From a bacterium (GTDB lineage Bacteria; Verrucomicrobiota; Kiritimatiellia; CAIKKV01; CAITUY01), in contig JBAXWB010000025.1 in the NCBI GenBank assembly GCA_037128595.1, positions 18,375 to 82,374 of the forward strand: a stretch of DNA of 64,000 nt. Direction: 5' to 3'. Positions 1 to 7,715 of this stretch are shown piece by piece. A program made the position numbers and the translations under genes. Each line of letters begins with the position of its first letter. Positions within the stretch are counted from its first letter, which is position 1. The notes below the pieces were generated by a model, which was given only the letters and a program-made list of their open reading frames with translations, did not search any database and had not been told where the DNA came from.

Positions 1-1
1 G

Positions 2-595
2 GACGAGCCGGCCCTTCCGCCGGATCCATCCGTTCTGGCCAAGTTTGCCGTCCCCATGAAGAACATTCTCTTTGTCGGACGCATCGCCCCGAACAAATGT
101 ATCGAGGAGCTGATCACCGCCTTTGCCTGGTTCCACAAGAATATCGAGACCCAGAGCCGCCTGCTGATCGTGGGGTCCGACCGGAGTGCACCGACCTACT
201 ACGCCATGCTCAAAATGTATGCGGCGGAACTGGGCCTGGACACCGTCTTTTTCGAACGGTTCGCCTCGCCCGCGGGGCTGAATGCCTACTACCAGGTGGC
301 GGACCTGTTTGTCACCACCAGCCGGCATGAGGGCTACTGTCTGCCCCTGCTCGAAGCCATGGACAAGGGCGTACCGGTGCTTGCGCGCCATACAGGCGGG
401 ACCCCGGAGGCGATGGGCGACGCCGGCGTCCTGTTCGATGATTTGCGGACTGAAGAACTGGCCGAGCTCTTTGGAATGGCCTGTTTCGATGCTTCTTTCC
501 GGCAGACGATTCTCGAGTCGCAGAAGCGGCGAATGGAGACACTGCGGGCAAGGCCGGTGAAAGAGGAGTTCCTCGCCCTATTGGGGCGAGGTTAA
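2..595 (+). CDS. Glycosyltransferase family 4, C-terminal part (5' partial)
   Basis: The reading frame is open to the left edge, so this is the C-terminal 197 residues of a longer protein and its start lies outside the window. It shows the GT-B nucleotide-sugar binding half of a GT4 retaining glycosyltransferase. The strand VGRIAPNKCIEELITAF opens the Rossmann domain, and an E-x7-E motif lies in HEGYCLPLLEAM, followed by GVPVLARHTGG. GT4 enzymes move a sugar from a nucleotide donor, usually in polysaccharide or LPS synthesis. Donor and acceptor cannot be read from this fragment. Its stop codon is the first triplet of a 7-nt repeat array. Confidence 0.85.
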   Translation, partial: DEPALPPDPSVLAKFAVPMKNILFVGRIAPNKCIEELITAFAWFHKNIETQSRLLIVGSDRSAPTYYAMLKMYAAELGLDTVFFERFASPAGLNAYYQVADLFVTTSRHEGYCLPLLEAMDKGVPVLARHTGGTPEAMGDAGVLFDDLRTEELAELFGMACFDASFRQTILESQKRRMETLRARPVKEEFLALLGRG

Positions 596-620
596 TGGTT
601 AGTTGTTATTGGTTATTGGT
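593..620. repeat. Heptanucleotide array (4 units), left arm
   Basis: Four consecutive 7-nt units read taatggt, tagttgt, tattggt, tattggt. The first contains the stop codon of the glycosyltransferase. A matching array in opposite orientation lies at 1392-1419, so the two arms bracket the whole REP/transposase island. Confidence 0.6.
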
Positions 621-638
621 GCCCAAATTCGGGATTTC

Positions 639-667
639 AATGTGGGAGGGGCACTCCGTGCCGCGAC
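639..667 (-). repeat. REP-like palindromic unit, family A (copy 1)
   Basis: Read on the minus strand: foot GTCGC, stem GGCAC/GTGCC around the loop GGA, then tail CCTCCCACATT. A foot tetranucleotide plus an imperfect hairpin is the usual form of a REP recognised by REP-associated transposases. It lies 22 bp upstream of the transposase with its foot pointing toward the gene. Confidence 0.75.
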
Positions 668-688
668 TGGCCTATTGAGGATATAACA

Positions 689-1213
689 ATGACTGGCGAT
701 CAATCTGCGAGCCCAGCCCACTCGTCCAGCTTGCGTGGCTATCGAAGTTATGGCCGAAGCGGGTGTTGGTTTGTTACAAAATGTCTTGAGCCCCGTCGCC
801 CACTTCTTGTAGCAGGTGTTGCAGAAAAAATTGCAGATGCTTTCGTTTGGTATGCCAATCAAGACAAACTTCCCGTCGCCGCCTTTGTCGTCATGCCTGA
901 TCACTGGCACTTGATGTTTCATACGGTTGGAGGGGATGATGTCGTCATGTTCATGCGGAAAGCATGTCATTGGATCAGCCGACAAACCCGGGTCGCGCTC
1001 CAAGAAGGTGGCGCAGCGTGGCAGGATGGATTTCATGAGACGCGGATCCGAACATCCCGCCAGTTTCAGTTTGTGCGGAATTATATTGAGAATAACCCTG
1101 TAAGGAAAGAATGGACCAGTTCAGCCGCTGAGTGGCAATGGTCATCCGCACATCCGAAGTACAAACACATCGTCCCTCTGGACTGGCCTGTACAATTCGA
1201 CAAGGAAGACTGA
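689..1213 (+). CDS. REP-associated tyrosine transposase (Y1_Tnp / IS200-like)
   Basis: A 174-residue Y1 transposase. The HUH metal-binding motif is HWH at residues 72-74 (context VMPDHWHLMFH), and the catalytic tyrosine is probably Y132 in RNYIENNPVRKEW. In this family the tyrosine cuts single-stranded DNA beside a hairpin. The start is supported by GAGG about 9 nt upstream. The gene sits between two inverted family A palindromes (639-667 and 1217-1246), the arrangement expected of a RAYT and its REPs. Such proteins are usually domesticated single-copy genes rather than active insertion sequences. Length and motifs look intact. Confidence 0.9.
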   Translation: MTGDQSASPAHSSSLRGYRSYGRSGCWFVTKCLEPRRPLLVAGVAEKIADAFVWYANQDKLPVAAFVVMPDHWHLMFHTVGGDDVVMFMRKACHWISRQTRVALQEGGAAWQDGFHETRIRTSRQFQFVRNYIENNPVRKEWTSSAAEWQWSSAHPKYKHIVPLDWPVQFDKED

Positions 1214-1216
1214 AGA

Positions 1217-1246
1217 GTCGCCGCGGCGGAGCGCGCCTCCCACATT
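1217..1246 (+). repeat. REP-like palindromic unit, family A (copy 2)
   Basis: Foot GTCGC, stem CGCGGC/GCGCG with one bulged G, loop GGA, tail CCTCCCACATT. It shares foot, loop and tail with copy 1 while the stem differs. It begins 4 bp after the transposase stop codon. Confidence 0.75.
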
Positions 1247-1287
1247 AAAGAGAAAGAATGTTAGTGGATATTGGAGAGCGGGAGCTC

Positions 1288-1316
1288 AATGTGGGAGGGG
1301 CACTCCGTGCCGCGAC
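1288..1316 (-). repeat. REP-like palindromic unit, family A (copy 3)
   Basis: Identical in sequence to copy 1 and in the same orientation. With copy 4 it forms a second inverted REP pair, 31 bp apart, with no gene between. Confidence 0.75.
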
Positions 1317-1347
1317 AGGTCCGAAAAGGCCGCCGTTTATGATAAGC

Positions 1348-1377
1348 GTCGCCGCGGCGGAGCGCGCCTCCCACATT
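1348..1377 (+). repeat. REP-like palindromic unit, family A (copy 4)
   Basis: Identical in sequence to copy 2. Copies 3 and 4 repeat the geometry of copies 1 and 2 without a transposase, like the paired REPs (BIMEs) of enterobacteria and pseudomonads. Confidence 0.75.
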
Positions 1378-1391
1378 AGGGGATTCCTCCT

Positions 1392-1419
1392 CGAATAACT
1401 AATAACCCATAACTGATAA
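1392..1419. repeat. Heptanucleotide array (4 units), right arm
   Basis: Units cgaataa, ctaataa, cccataa, ctgataa run up to the TAG stop of the terC gene. On the reverse strand they read TTATNNN, matching the tattggt units at 593-620 in inverted orientation. Confidence 0.55.
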
Positions 1420-2334
1420 CTATTTCCGCCTCAACGTCGCGACGACCTCGATGATGATGAAGAGGATGAGGGCACAGGCGAACCAGCGGATGGCGGGATG
1501 ATTCAGCATGAAGGCATGAATGACGCCGCCGAAGAAGATCAGCGCCAGGACCACCACCAGATTGGCGAGAATCAGGCTGCGCCAGTTCTGTGCGGCCCAG
1601 GCCGCCAGCCGCTCCTGTGCCGCCGGCTTGATATAACGGGTATGCAACGCAAACCCGCCCAGGGCCAGCATAAACATGACCACCGGCAGCAGATTGATGC
1701 GGAAGACCTTCTCCTCAAGCTCATGCGTCCCGGACAACATCATCTCAATGGCCACAAACAGGATGACCAGCAGCCCCGCCCACTGGACCTGCGGATATCG
1801 TTCAAGCTTGGAGGCGATGTAGTTCGAGGCAATGGCCATCAGGATAATCGAAAAGACCAGGCCAATGCCCAGCACCAGGAAATTCTCACGCGAGGCCCCC
1901 GATACCGCCAGCACATTGTCCAGACTCATCGACACATCCGCGATCAGGATCAGCCAGACCGCACTCTTCAGCGTCCGGACCTCCTTTTTGCCGGCGCCTC
2001 CGGCCTCCTCCCCGTCCGCACCCCCGCGCCTCAGCTCGCGATAGAACTTCCATACCACATAGAGCAGCAGCAGGCCACCGGCGAACTTGATCCCGACAAT
2101 CCGCAGCAGATACACCACCGTGGACGCAAAAATGATCCGCAAGATCGTGGCGAGGACAATCCCGATGACAATGGCCCGCTTGCGTTCTTTACCGTGCAGG
2201 TCCTTGGTGGCCATGCCAATGACAATGGCGTTGTCCCCGCTCAGGACAATATCAATCAGAATGACATTCAACAGGGCCAACAGCCCGGCGACCGTGAATA
2301 ACGAGGTAATCGAGGCACTTATAGTTTCAATCAT
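1420..2334 (-). CDS. TerC family integral membrane protein
   Basis: A 304-residue protein with about seven hydrophobic segments. It carries the duplicated TerC signature of an acidic pair in a membrane helix: SGDNAIVI near residue 33 and SLDNVLAVSG near residue 137. TerC proteins are inner-membrane proteins linked to tellurite resistance and, in better-studied members, to manganese export or metal loading of secreted enzymes. The substrate here is unknown. The last 30 residues are hydrophobic and end in LRRK. The gene is alone on its strand, and a perfect 14-bp palindrome lies about 50 bp upstream. Confidence 0.88.
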   Translation of the reverse strand: MIETISASITSLFTVAGLLALLNVILIDIVLSGDNAIVIGMATKDLHGKERKRAIVIGIVLATILRIIFASTVVYLLRIVGIKFAGGLLLLYVVWKFYRELRRGGADGEEAGGAGKKEVRTLKSAVWLILIADVSMSLDNVLAVSGASRENFLVLGIGLVFSIILMAIASNYIASKLERYPQVQWAGLLVILFVAIEMMLSGTHELEEKVFRINLLPVVMFMLALGGFALHTRYIKPAAQERLAAWAAQNWRSLILANLVVVLALIFFGGVIHAFMLNHPAIRWFACALILFIIIEVVATLRRK

Positions 2335-2380
2335 GGAGGGAGCTCTTAAGCCAGACCTGGTATTTTGTCAAGGAGCGGAT

Positions 2381-2394
2381 CGCGATTAATCGCG
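2381..2394. promoter_or_regulatory. Perfect 14-bp palindrome upstream of terC
   Basis: The sequence cgcgattaatcgcg is a perfect palindrome 47-60 bp upstream of the TerC start codon. Position and symmetry fit an operator for a dimeric repressor, but no regulator is encoded beside it. Role is inferred. Confidence 0.3.
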
Positions 2395-2444
2395 CTAATC
2401 GATCAAGGGCGAAAGATATCAGGCTCTTCCAGCTAAAAACTCCA

Positions 2445-3260
2445 CTATTTCCCACCATAAATACTTTTGACCTCAGCCGCCGGGCGCTTGTCGCATTCAG
2501 CCATGATCGCGTTGCAGTATTGCGACAACCCGACCACGTCAGCCCCCAGATTCAGGAACTGGTACCCCATCGCAATCAATTCATTCATGTTGGCCGTGGA
2601 CCCGACGGTGCCGGCAAACTTGCCATGCGCCCGCGCCACCTCGGCCACCCTGCGACGTGTTTCCAGCAGCCGGGGATGATCCCAGACACCGGGGGCCCCG
2701 ATACTCTGACTGAAGTCACCCGGCCCGAAGAACAGCATATCAATGCCCGGCAAGGCCGCGATGGCCTCCAACTCCGCCAGCGGTTCCGGGTCTTCGATCT
2801 GGACCACCAGAAATCGTTGCTCATTGGCCTGCTTCAAATACTCCGTAAACTCAATGCCACAATAGGCACCATCGGCATTACCGCCATCCACAGGACGCAG
2901 GCCGATCGGATGAAACCGGGTCATCCGCACCACGGCCTTTGCATCCGCCAACCCCATGATGTGCGGCACCATGATGCCGGACGCATCCATCTCCAGCGGC
3001 CGGATATAGTCACTGTAACTGCCGCGCGGGACGCGGACCATTACATCCACATCATGGCACTTGGCCGCCCAGACCCCCTTCTCAATCACGGAGTAATCAT
3101 TGGGCACATGCTCCATGTCCGGCCAGAGGCAGTCGAAGCCCGCCAAGGCCGCAATTTCCATGGCGCGCGCATCCGCCAGATTAAGCTTGAAACAATTAAC
3201 CACTTCTCCAGCCCGGAGCTTCTTCAACACCTTACTAGGACGCATCTTAAGAGTACTCAT
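2445..3260 (-). CDS. HpcH/HpaI aldolase family protein
   Basis: A 271-residue class II aldolase of the HpcH/HpaI (2,4-dihydroxyhept-2-ene-1,7-dioate aldolase) family. Conserved pieces are WPDMEH near residue 45, the arginine in MVRVPRG, and the metal ligands in VQIEDPEPL and FFGPGDFSQS. The family cleaves or forms 2-keto-3-deoxy acids with pyruvate as one product. The ATG at 3260 is chosen because AAAGGA precedes it; the frame is open further upstream but runs through the stem-loop repeats at 3314-3383. It is the last gene of a three-gene cluster with an SDR and a Gfo/Idh/MocA enzyme, which suggests breakdown of an unusual sugar acid. Confidence 0.85.
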   Translation of the reverse strand: MSTLKMRPSKVLKKLRAGEVVNCFKLNLADARAMEIAALAGFDCLWPDMEHVPNDYSVIEKGVWAAKCHDVDVMVRVPRGSYSDYIRPLEMDASGIMVPHIMGLADAKAVVRMTRFHPIGLRPVDGGNADGAYCGIEFTEYLKQANEQRFLVVQIEDPEPLAELEAIAALPGIDMLFFGPGDFSQSIGAPGVWDHPRLLETRRRVAEVARAHGKFAGTVGSTANMNELIAMGYQFLNLGADVVGLSQYCNAIMAECDKRPAAEVKSIYGGK

Positions 3261-3313
3261 ATTATTTCCTTTCGTTAGCGCTACCTTACTTGCAAAAGTT
3301 GATTTGCATTTTT

Positions 3314-3383
3314 TCTCCCTGAAGGGGAGAACCTCCACAGCCAAGGGTGAAACCCTGGCTGAAGCATTCAGCCCTTTCAGGGC
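3314..3383. repeat. Cluster of three short stem-loops
   Basis: Three hairpins in a row: tctcc/ggaga around 3314-3330, cagcc-agggt/accct-ggctg around 3338-3361, and gccct/agggc around 3371-3383. They lie between the SDR stop codon and the aldolase start on the same transcript. They resemble dispersed intergenic palindromes rather than a U-tailed terminator. Confidence 0.5.
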
Positions 3384-3390
3384 GGCTTCC

Positions 3391-4179
3391 TCACTTCGCG
3401 GTGTAACCGCCATCCACAGGAATATTGGCACCCGTCAGATACACGGAGGCATCAGACGCCAGGTAGACAACAATCCCCTTCAAATCGGTATCATTCGCCA
3501 TTCTTCCCAGCTGCGTTCTGGCGCTGTAATTCCTTACAAATTTCTCAGGCTGGGAGGCCTCCCAATACCCGCCCGGTGACACACAATTCACCCGGACCTT
3601 ATAGGTGCCCAGCATGCTGGCCGCCCAGCGTGTGAAATTGATCATTCCCCCTTTTTCATAAAAATAGATGGGGGAGGGATTGGGATTCATGTCCGTCCCC
3701 TCATAATTCGCCATTTCAATGCCGACCATGCCCATCATCGACCCGATATTGATGATCGAGCCGCTTTGCTGCTTCTTCATCTCTTCAGCGAAAAGACGGG
3801 TGATGACAAACAGGGCGGAGGCATTGATATGCAAACTGCGATCGAAATCCGCCAAGGGATAGTCCCAGCCATTCATCGCGGAGCGGATAACCGCGTTATT
3901 GATCAGCACATCCATTCTCCCGCTGCGCTTCATGATTTCGGCATGGAGCTTGAAAATCGACTCTTCGTTTTCCAAGTCCAATGGAAGCGCCGTGACCGTA
4001 TAGCCCCTGGCGCGCTCCTCGGAAGCGACCTTCTCCAGCGCCTCCAGATTGCGGGAGGCAATATAGGTTTCAGCGCCGGCCTCGGCGAGGGCGGCCACGA
4101 TCTGCCGCCCGTATTTACCGGCACCCCCGGTCAACAGCGCCACTTTCCCCTTCAGCGAAAAACTCTCAAGTACATTCAT
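3391..4179 (-). CDS. Short-chain dehydrogenase/reductase (SDR)
   Basis: A 262-residue classical SDR. The dinucleotide site is LLTGGAGKYG at residues 15-24, a variant of TGxxxGxG. The NNAV motif follows near residue 92. The catalytic serine is in NIGSMMG and the Y-x3-K pair is in IYFYEKGG. The C-terminal DGGYTAK is typical of the family. SDRs oxidise or reduce hydroxyl groups with NAD(P). It stands between an aldolase and a Gfo/Idh/MocA enzyme in one transcription unit, so a sugar or sugar acid is the likely substrate. The upstream sequence CTCCT read in reverse (AGGAG) gives a good ribosome site. Confidence 0.88.
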   Translation of the reverse strand: MNVLESFSLKGKVALLTGGAGKYGRQIVAALAEAGAETYIASRNLEALEKVASEERARGYTVTALPLDLENEESIFKLHAEIMKRSGRMDVLINNAVIRSAMNGWDYPLADFDRSLHINASALFVITRLFAEEMKKQQSGSIINIGSMMGMVGIEMANYEGTDMNPNPSPIYFYEKGGMINFTRWAASMLGTYKVRVNCVSPGGYWEASQPEKFVRNYSARTQLGRMANDTDLKGIVVYLASDASVYLTGANIPVDGGYTAK

Positions 4180-4222
4180 CGGTGTATTCTCCTAAACTGG
4201 CATAGCAAAACAAAAATATTCA

Positions 4223-4294
4223 GACAAAATGAACAAAATACACAAAATGAGTCCACAGATTACTTACCATTCTGTGCATTCTGTTCATTCTGTC
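4223..4294. repeat. Inverted 9-nt-unit repeat element, family C (copy 1)
   Basis: The left arm reads gacaaaatg, aacaaaata, cacaaaatg. The right arm read in reverse gives gacagaatg, aacagaatg, cacagaatg. The element fills the gap between the SDR and the Gfo/Idh/MocA gene. Its right end touches the oxidoreductase stop codon. Confidence 0.65.
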
Positions 4295-5255
4295 AAAAAT
4301 CCTTTCCGCGCCCAATCTCGACCACCTTGCCGCCAGCTTCCCGGCTTTCAATGCCGCCGATCACCAATCTCATCAGTTCATCGGTTTCACTGAACGGGAA
4401 GGGGTATTTCCCGGAACGGAGGAAGTCGACAAACGCCTGTAACTGGGCTTTAAACGCATAAAACGTATCCTGGGACGTAAGCGTGATGTTCCCCGCCGTT
4501 CCGCCCAGGTTCAGGGCACCGCCATACTGGATGTCCTTGATACAACCGATCACGATATCTATCCCGCGCCGGTGCGTCATATGGACCACATTCCGTTCCG
4601 CCGTCCCCAGGTTCTGAATCGTCTCAAACCCGGGCCCGACAATCGGATAGATCGACTCCAGCGCATGGATGCCATAGGTCTCCCATTTCTTAGCCATCGG
4701 CATGGACACAAACCGGAGCTGCCCCAATTCCTGCGTGCGCCGGTGGTAAGGCGCGAATTCCTTGGCGTACCGCATGCAACTGGAGGACATCACCGGCTTA
4801 GCTTCATCAACAATCCATTTCCGGAAGAGGCCCAGATCTTTCTGATTATCACACAGCGGCTTGTCGATGAATACCGGCAGCCCGGCTTCAACAAACGGCC
4901 GGGCCCGCCTGACGTGTTCACTGCCGATATCGGTGGCAATAATCACCGCGTCCACTTTCCCGATAAAATCTTCAGGTTTATCAACTACCTGCGGGATGAG
5001 GGAACACTTCGCCACTTTCTCCGCATCCGGTCGCTGGTCACAATAGATGTGCGTCACCGTGGCCCCCGTGATCCGCAGCGTCTCCGAAGGCTCCTTGTTC
5101 AAATAAACCGGAATCCCGGCAAACGGACATTCCGCCATCATGGCACTGCGGTCATAGCCATTAAACATGGCGCTCCAGCTGAACGGATGACCGTTGCCTT
5201 CTGTCATGCCGATGATGCCCAGGCGAATGTGATCCGGATTTGTAACAAGACTCAT
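4293..5255 (-). CDS. Gfo/Idh/MocA family oxidoreductase
   Basis: A 320-residue protein. The N-terminal Rossmann domain starts RLGIIGMTEGNGHPFS, which departs from the usual GxGxxG. VDAVIIATDIGSEH follows, then FIDKPLCDN, the family's E/D-K-P motif whose lysine is catalytic in homologues. The C-terminal half is the substrate and dimerisation domain. Members are NAD(P)-dependent and act mainly on sugars and inositols. The ATG at 5255 has AAGGAGAG upstream. It is the first gene of the cluster with the SDR and aldolase and faces a divergent AraC-type regulator. Confidence 0.82.
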   Translation of the reverse strand: MSLVTNPDHIRLGIIGMTEGNGHPFSWSAMFNGYDRSAMMAECPFAGIPVYLNKEPSETLRITGATVTHIYCDQRPDAEKVAKCSLIPQVVDKPEDFIGKVDAVIIATDIGSEHVRRARPFVEAGLPVFIDKPLCDNQKDLGLFRKWIVDEAKPVMSSSCMRYAKEFAPYHRRTQELGQLRFVSMPMAKKWETYGIHALESIYPIVGPGFETIQNLGTAERNVVHMTHRRGIDIVIGCIKDIQYGGALNLGGTAGNITLTSQDTFYAFKAQLQAFVDFLRSGKYPFPFSETDELMRLVIGGIESREAGGKVVEIGRGKDF

Positions 5256-5342
5256 AATGGCCCTCTCCTTGCCTCTTTCAACCACGATTAGTATGTGATT
5301 ATTCGTTACCGGCCACCGGTATGTCAATCGCCTATGCGGGTA

Positions 5343-5370
5343 TTGATGGCAAAATGATATGTGATATAAT
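5343..5370 (+). promoter_or_regulatory. Candidate sigma-70 promoter of the AraC-type gene
   Basis: TTGATG at 5343-5348 and TATAAT at 5365-5370 are 16 bp apart. Transcription would begin near 5377, only a few bases before the ATG at 5381, so the message would be almost leaderless. The element is a perfect -10 with a 4/6 match to the -35. Confidence 0.45.
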
Positions 5371-5380
5371 CGCGCGATAT

Positions 5381-6304
5381 ATGAAATTCGACAATCTCAC
5401 GCCAACCCATTCCTCTTCAGGGCTTGCCTCGCTCACCAAAGATTTACATTGGGTATTGAGTCACGCCCTCGGCCATTCCCACTTACTGCACGTGGTTCAC
5501 GGCGCCCGCGAGACGCCCGTCCCCGGATTCCAGCAGCAGGGACTTCATCACCACGACGACTGGGAATTGTTCTTTGCGATGCGGGGGGCCATGCGTTTTG
5601 AAGTGGCGGGGCGCCCGCCTGAAACCTATGCCAAAGGCTCGATCCTGATCGCTCCTCCGGAATGCCTGCACGCCGCCAGTGAGTTGCCTCAAACGGATGA
5701 TTTACGGGTATTAGTCATTCACATCCCCAATAAATCCAGAAAAACAGGAGTGACTGATCATCACCATCACCCCATGGGCCTCTATTCCGCGCTCTCGGTC
5801 GACCAATTCACGAAATGGACAGAACTTCTGGGAGACACCCCTGGCTCCATCATTGAAAAAGTGGCGCATCTTGCTACGGGAAACACCTGGGAGAAGGAAC
5901 ATGCCCTCGGGCTCTTGCGCATCCTTCTCTCCACTTATGCCGGGATGACTACTTCCATCCCGGACCGTCATGACTCCACCGAGCACCGGGTATCAGAAGC
6001 CCTGGCCTTCGTGCTCACCCACTATTGTGAGGCGAGCCTGTCGCTTCCCCAAGTGGCGGCGGCGGCGGGACTATCGGTCTCCCGCCTCAGCAGTATCTTC
6101 CGGCAATCCACCGGACATAGCGTCCGGCAGGCCATGATCGACATCCGGCTGCGCCGGGCCATGACGCTGATCAAACAGTCCCGGTATCCGCTCAAGGAAA
6201 TCGCCCATTTGACAGGCTGGAGCAATCAACTCTATTTCTCAGCCGCCTTCAGGAAGCGTTACGCCCGCCCGCCCTCATCATTCCGGCCCCCTCAAAGAGA
6301 CTAA
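5381..6304 (+). CDS. AraC family transcriptional regulator
   Basis: A 307-residue regulator. The N-terminal cupin domain (about residues 20-130) contains HHHDDWELFFAMRGAMRFEV and IAPPECLHAA, as in sugar-sensing AraC proteins. The C-terminal 100 residues hold two helix-turn-helix units, ending in the AraC signature GWSNQLYFSAAFRKRY. It is transcribed away from the Gfo/SDR/aldolase cluster and most likely controls that cluster or the transporter downstream. An in-frame ATG at 5321 would add 20 residues but has no ribosome site and would place the promoter inside the gene, so 5381 is preferred with moderate certainty. Confidence 0.88.
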   Translation: MKFDNLTPTHSSSGLASLTKDLHWVLSHALGHSHLLHVVHGARETPVPGFQQQGLHHHDDWELFFAMRGAMRFEVAGRPPETYAKGSILIAPPECLHAASELPQTDDLRVLVIHIPNKSRKTGVTDHHHHPMGLYSALSVDQFTKWTELLGDTPGSIIEKVAHLATGNTWEKEHALGLLRILLSTYAGMTTSIPDRHDSTEHRVSEALAFVLTHYCEASLSLPQVAAAAGLSVSRLSSIFRQSTGHSVRQAMIDIRLRRAMTLIKQSRYPLKEIAHLTGWSNQLYFSAAFRKRYARPPSSFRPPQRD

Positions 6305-6415
6305 AGTTAAAGATTTACCAGAGAAACGGAGATTTAGAGAGAGAAAATCAAATTTGGCGACAGATAAGCCTGCCAGGTTTCCCCCGCAAGCGCTGATCAC
6401 GCACACGCTCCACAG

Positions 6416-7696
6416 TCATTTTCCGTTGATGTTCAACCCGTGGGTTTCACGGCTATAGAGCGACATCGTGAAGGCCCAGATGGACACCCCCAACAGGATG
6501 CCAAATAAGGCCAGATAGGCCGCCGGCGGGTAGACCATCACCTTGTTGACCACCACGGCGCTGGCCTTGAAGTGATCGAGGACTTGCCCTACTCCCTGCG
6601 CCATAAGCGCCACCATGGCGTACGTCACGGTATTGAAGATGCCGATCGAAACGGCGACATTTCCGGGCGGATTGAGCTCCTTCATAAAGGCGGCATTCAC
6701 CGGGGTGCAGCCGGCGGCGGCCGCCGACAGGACAAAGGCGCACAGGAAAATGGCCGGCGGCAACTTGAAAACAATCCCGAGCACGATCGTCAGCATCGCC
6801 ACCATCGTGGCGACGCTGTTAAACACGAGAAAACCCTTTCGCCGGCTACCCAACTGCTTGCTGACCAGCCCCGAAAACAGCATTACCGTCAGCATCGACA
6901 GCATCATGGCGAACGTGAAGTTTGAGGAGGCCAGCGAGGAGAGTCCGCAGAAATCCTGAAGGAATTTCGGCCCGATGGTGGCTTGAATACTGAAATAAAT
7001 CCCAAAACACAGGGGGATCGTGCCCAGAATGGGGTAGTTGAGTTTATTTTTAAACACCCCTACCACGCTGTGAAACAGGTGGGCATTGGATTTGACGGGC
7101 ACTTCACGTTCCACCTGCCGCATGATGAGCCAGGCCAGAATCAGCACCACTCCCGTCGCCACGGCCACCGCCATACAGGAATGACGCCAGCCGATGTGCT
7201 CCACCAGCATCCGGAACGGCCGGGTGCCGACCAGCCCCCCGCAAGACCCCAGGACACAGAGCAGCCCGAATACCGGCGCAAAGTTCTTGCTGCTGAAATA
7301 ATGATCGGTTTCCTTGACCATGCACAAATACATGGTGCTGGACCCTAATCCCACCAACGCCCGACTCCCATACAAGCCCCACTTGCCACAGGCTAACGGG
7401 AACAGCGTGGAGCCAATCACAAACAGCACCCCGCTCACCAATACGACTTTGATGCCACCCCAACGGTCGGCCATATATCCGGCAAAGGGCTGCATGGCGG
7501 CATATAAAAAAAGATAGATGGCGCTGAGCTTCGTCACCTCTGACGCCGTCATCAGGAATTCAGACTGAATATCATTGAAGATGGACCCCGGGACCGCCAC
7601 CCGCTGAAAATATGAAAAGAAGTACAAACCGGCGATCGCCAAGACTATCCCTACCCCAATTTTTCCCTGTTTTCCCATTTCACTCATTTTGCTCAT
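6416..7696 (-). CDS. Major facilitator superfamily transporter
   Basis: A 426-residue protein with about 12 hydrophobic helices. The MFS loop 2-3 signature appears as GYMADRWGGIKVVLVSG near residue 75. The N-terminus holds a conserved SYFQRVAVPG before helix 2. MFS carriers move small organic solutes using ion gradients; the substrate here is unknown, but sugars or organic acids fit the neighbours. The start codon lies inside a family C repeat: the ATG is the end of the unit gacagaatg, and the first seven residues MSKMSEM come from the repeat. No clear Shine-Dalgarno sequence is present. Confidence 0.87.
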   Translation of the reverse strand: MSKMSEMGKQGKIGVGIVLAIAGLYFFSYFQRVAVPGSIFNDIQSEFLMTASEVTKLSAIYLFLYAAMQPFAGYMADRWGGIKVVLVSGVLFVIGSTLFPLACGKWGLYGSRALVGLGSSTMYLCMVKETDHYFSSKNFAPVFGLLCVLGSCGGLVGTRPFRMLVEHIGWRHSCMAVAVATGVVLILAWLIMRQVEREVPVKSNAHLFHSVVGVFKNKLNYPILGTIPLCFGIYFSIQATIGPKFLQDFCGLSSLASSNFTFAMMLSMLTVMLFSGLVSKQLGSRRKGFLVFNSVATMVAMLTIVLGIVFKLPPAIFLCAFVLSAAAAGCTPVNAAFMKELNPPGNVAVSIGIFNTVTYAMVALMAQGVGQVLDHFKASAVVVNKVMVYPPAAYLALFGILLGVSIWAFTMSLYSRETHGLNINGK

Positions 7697-7702
7697 TCTG
7701 TC
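7676..7702 (-). repeat. 9-nt-unit repeat, family C half element (copy 2)
   Basis: Read on the minus strand the units are gacagaatg, agcaaaatg, agtgaaatg. Only one arm is present. It supplies the start codon and first codons of the MFS gene. Confidence 0.55.
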
Positions 7703-7715
7703 TCAAATTGTTTAT

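Larger units (their letters stand above)
639..1246 (+). mobile_element. RAYT unit: transposase gene bracketed by inverted REPs
   Basis: The left REP (minus orientation), the Y1 transposase and the right REP (plus orientation) form one unit. Both GTCGC feet point inward to the gene and both CTCCCACATT tails point outward. Whether the unit can move cannot be told from one copy. Confidence 0.65.

Noticed and set aside
599..1036. A minus-strand open frame opposite the transposase
   Set aside because: It overlaps the REP and the conserved transposase and has no independent support.
1498..2301. A 267-codon plus-strand open frame opposite terC
   Set aside because: The product is low-complexity and Gln/Arg-rich, typical of the antisense of membrane protein codons.
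2445..5327. Longer N-terminal extensions of the aldolase (to 3431) and oxidoreductase (to 5327)
   Set aside because: The extensions are not conserved in character, run through repeats or the divergent promoter region, and strong ribosome sites precede the internal ATGs at 3260 and 5255.
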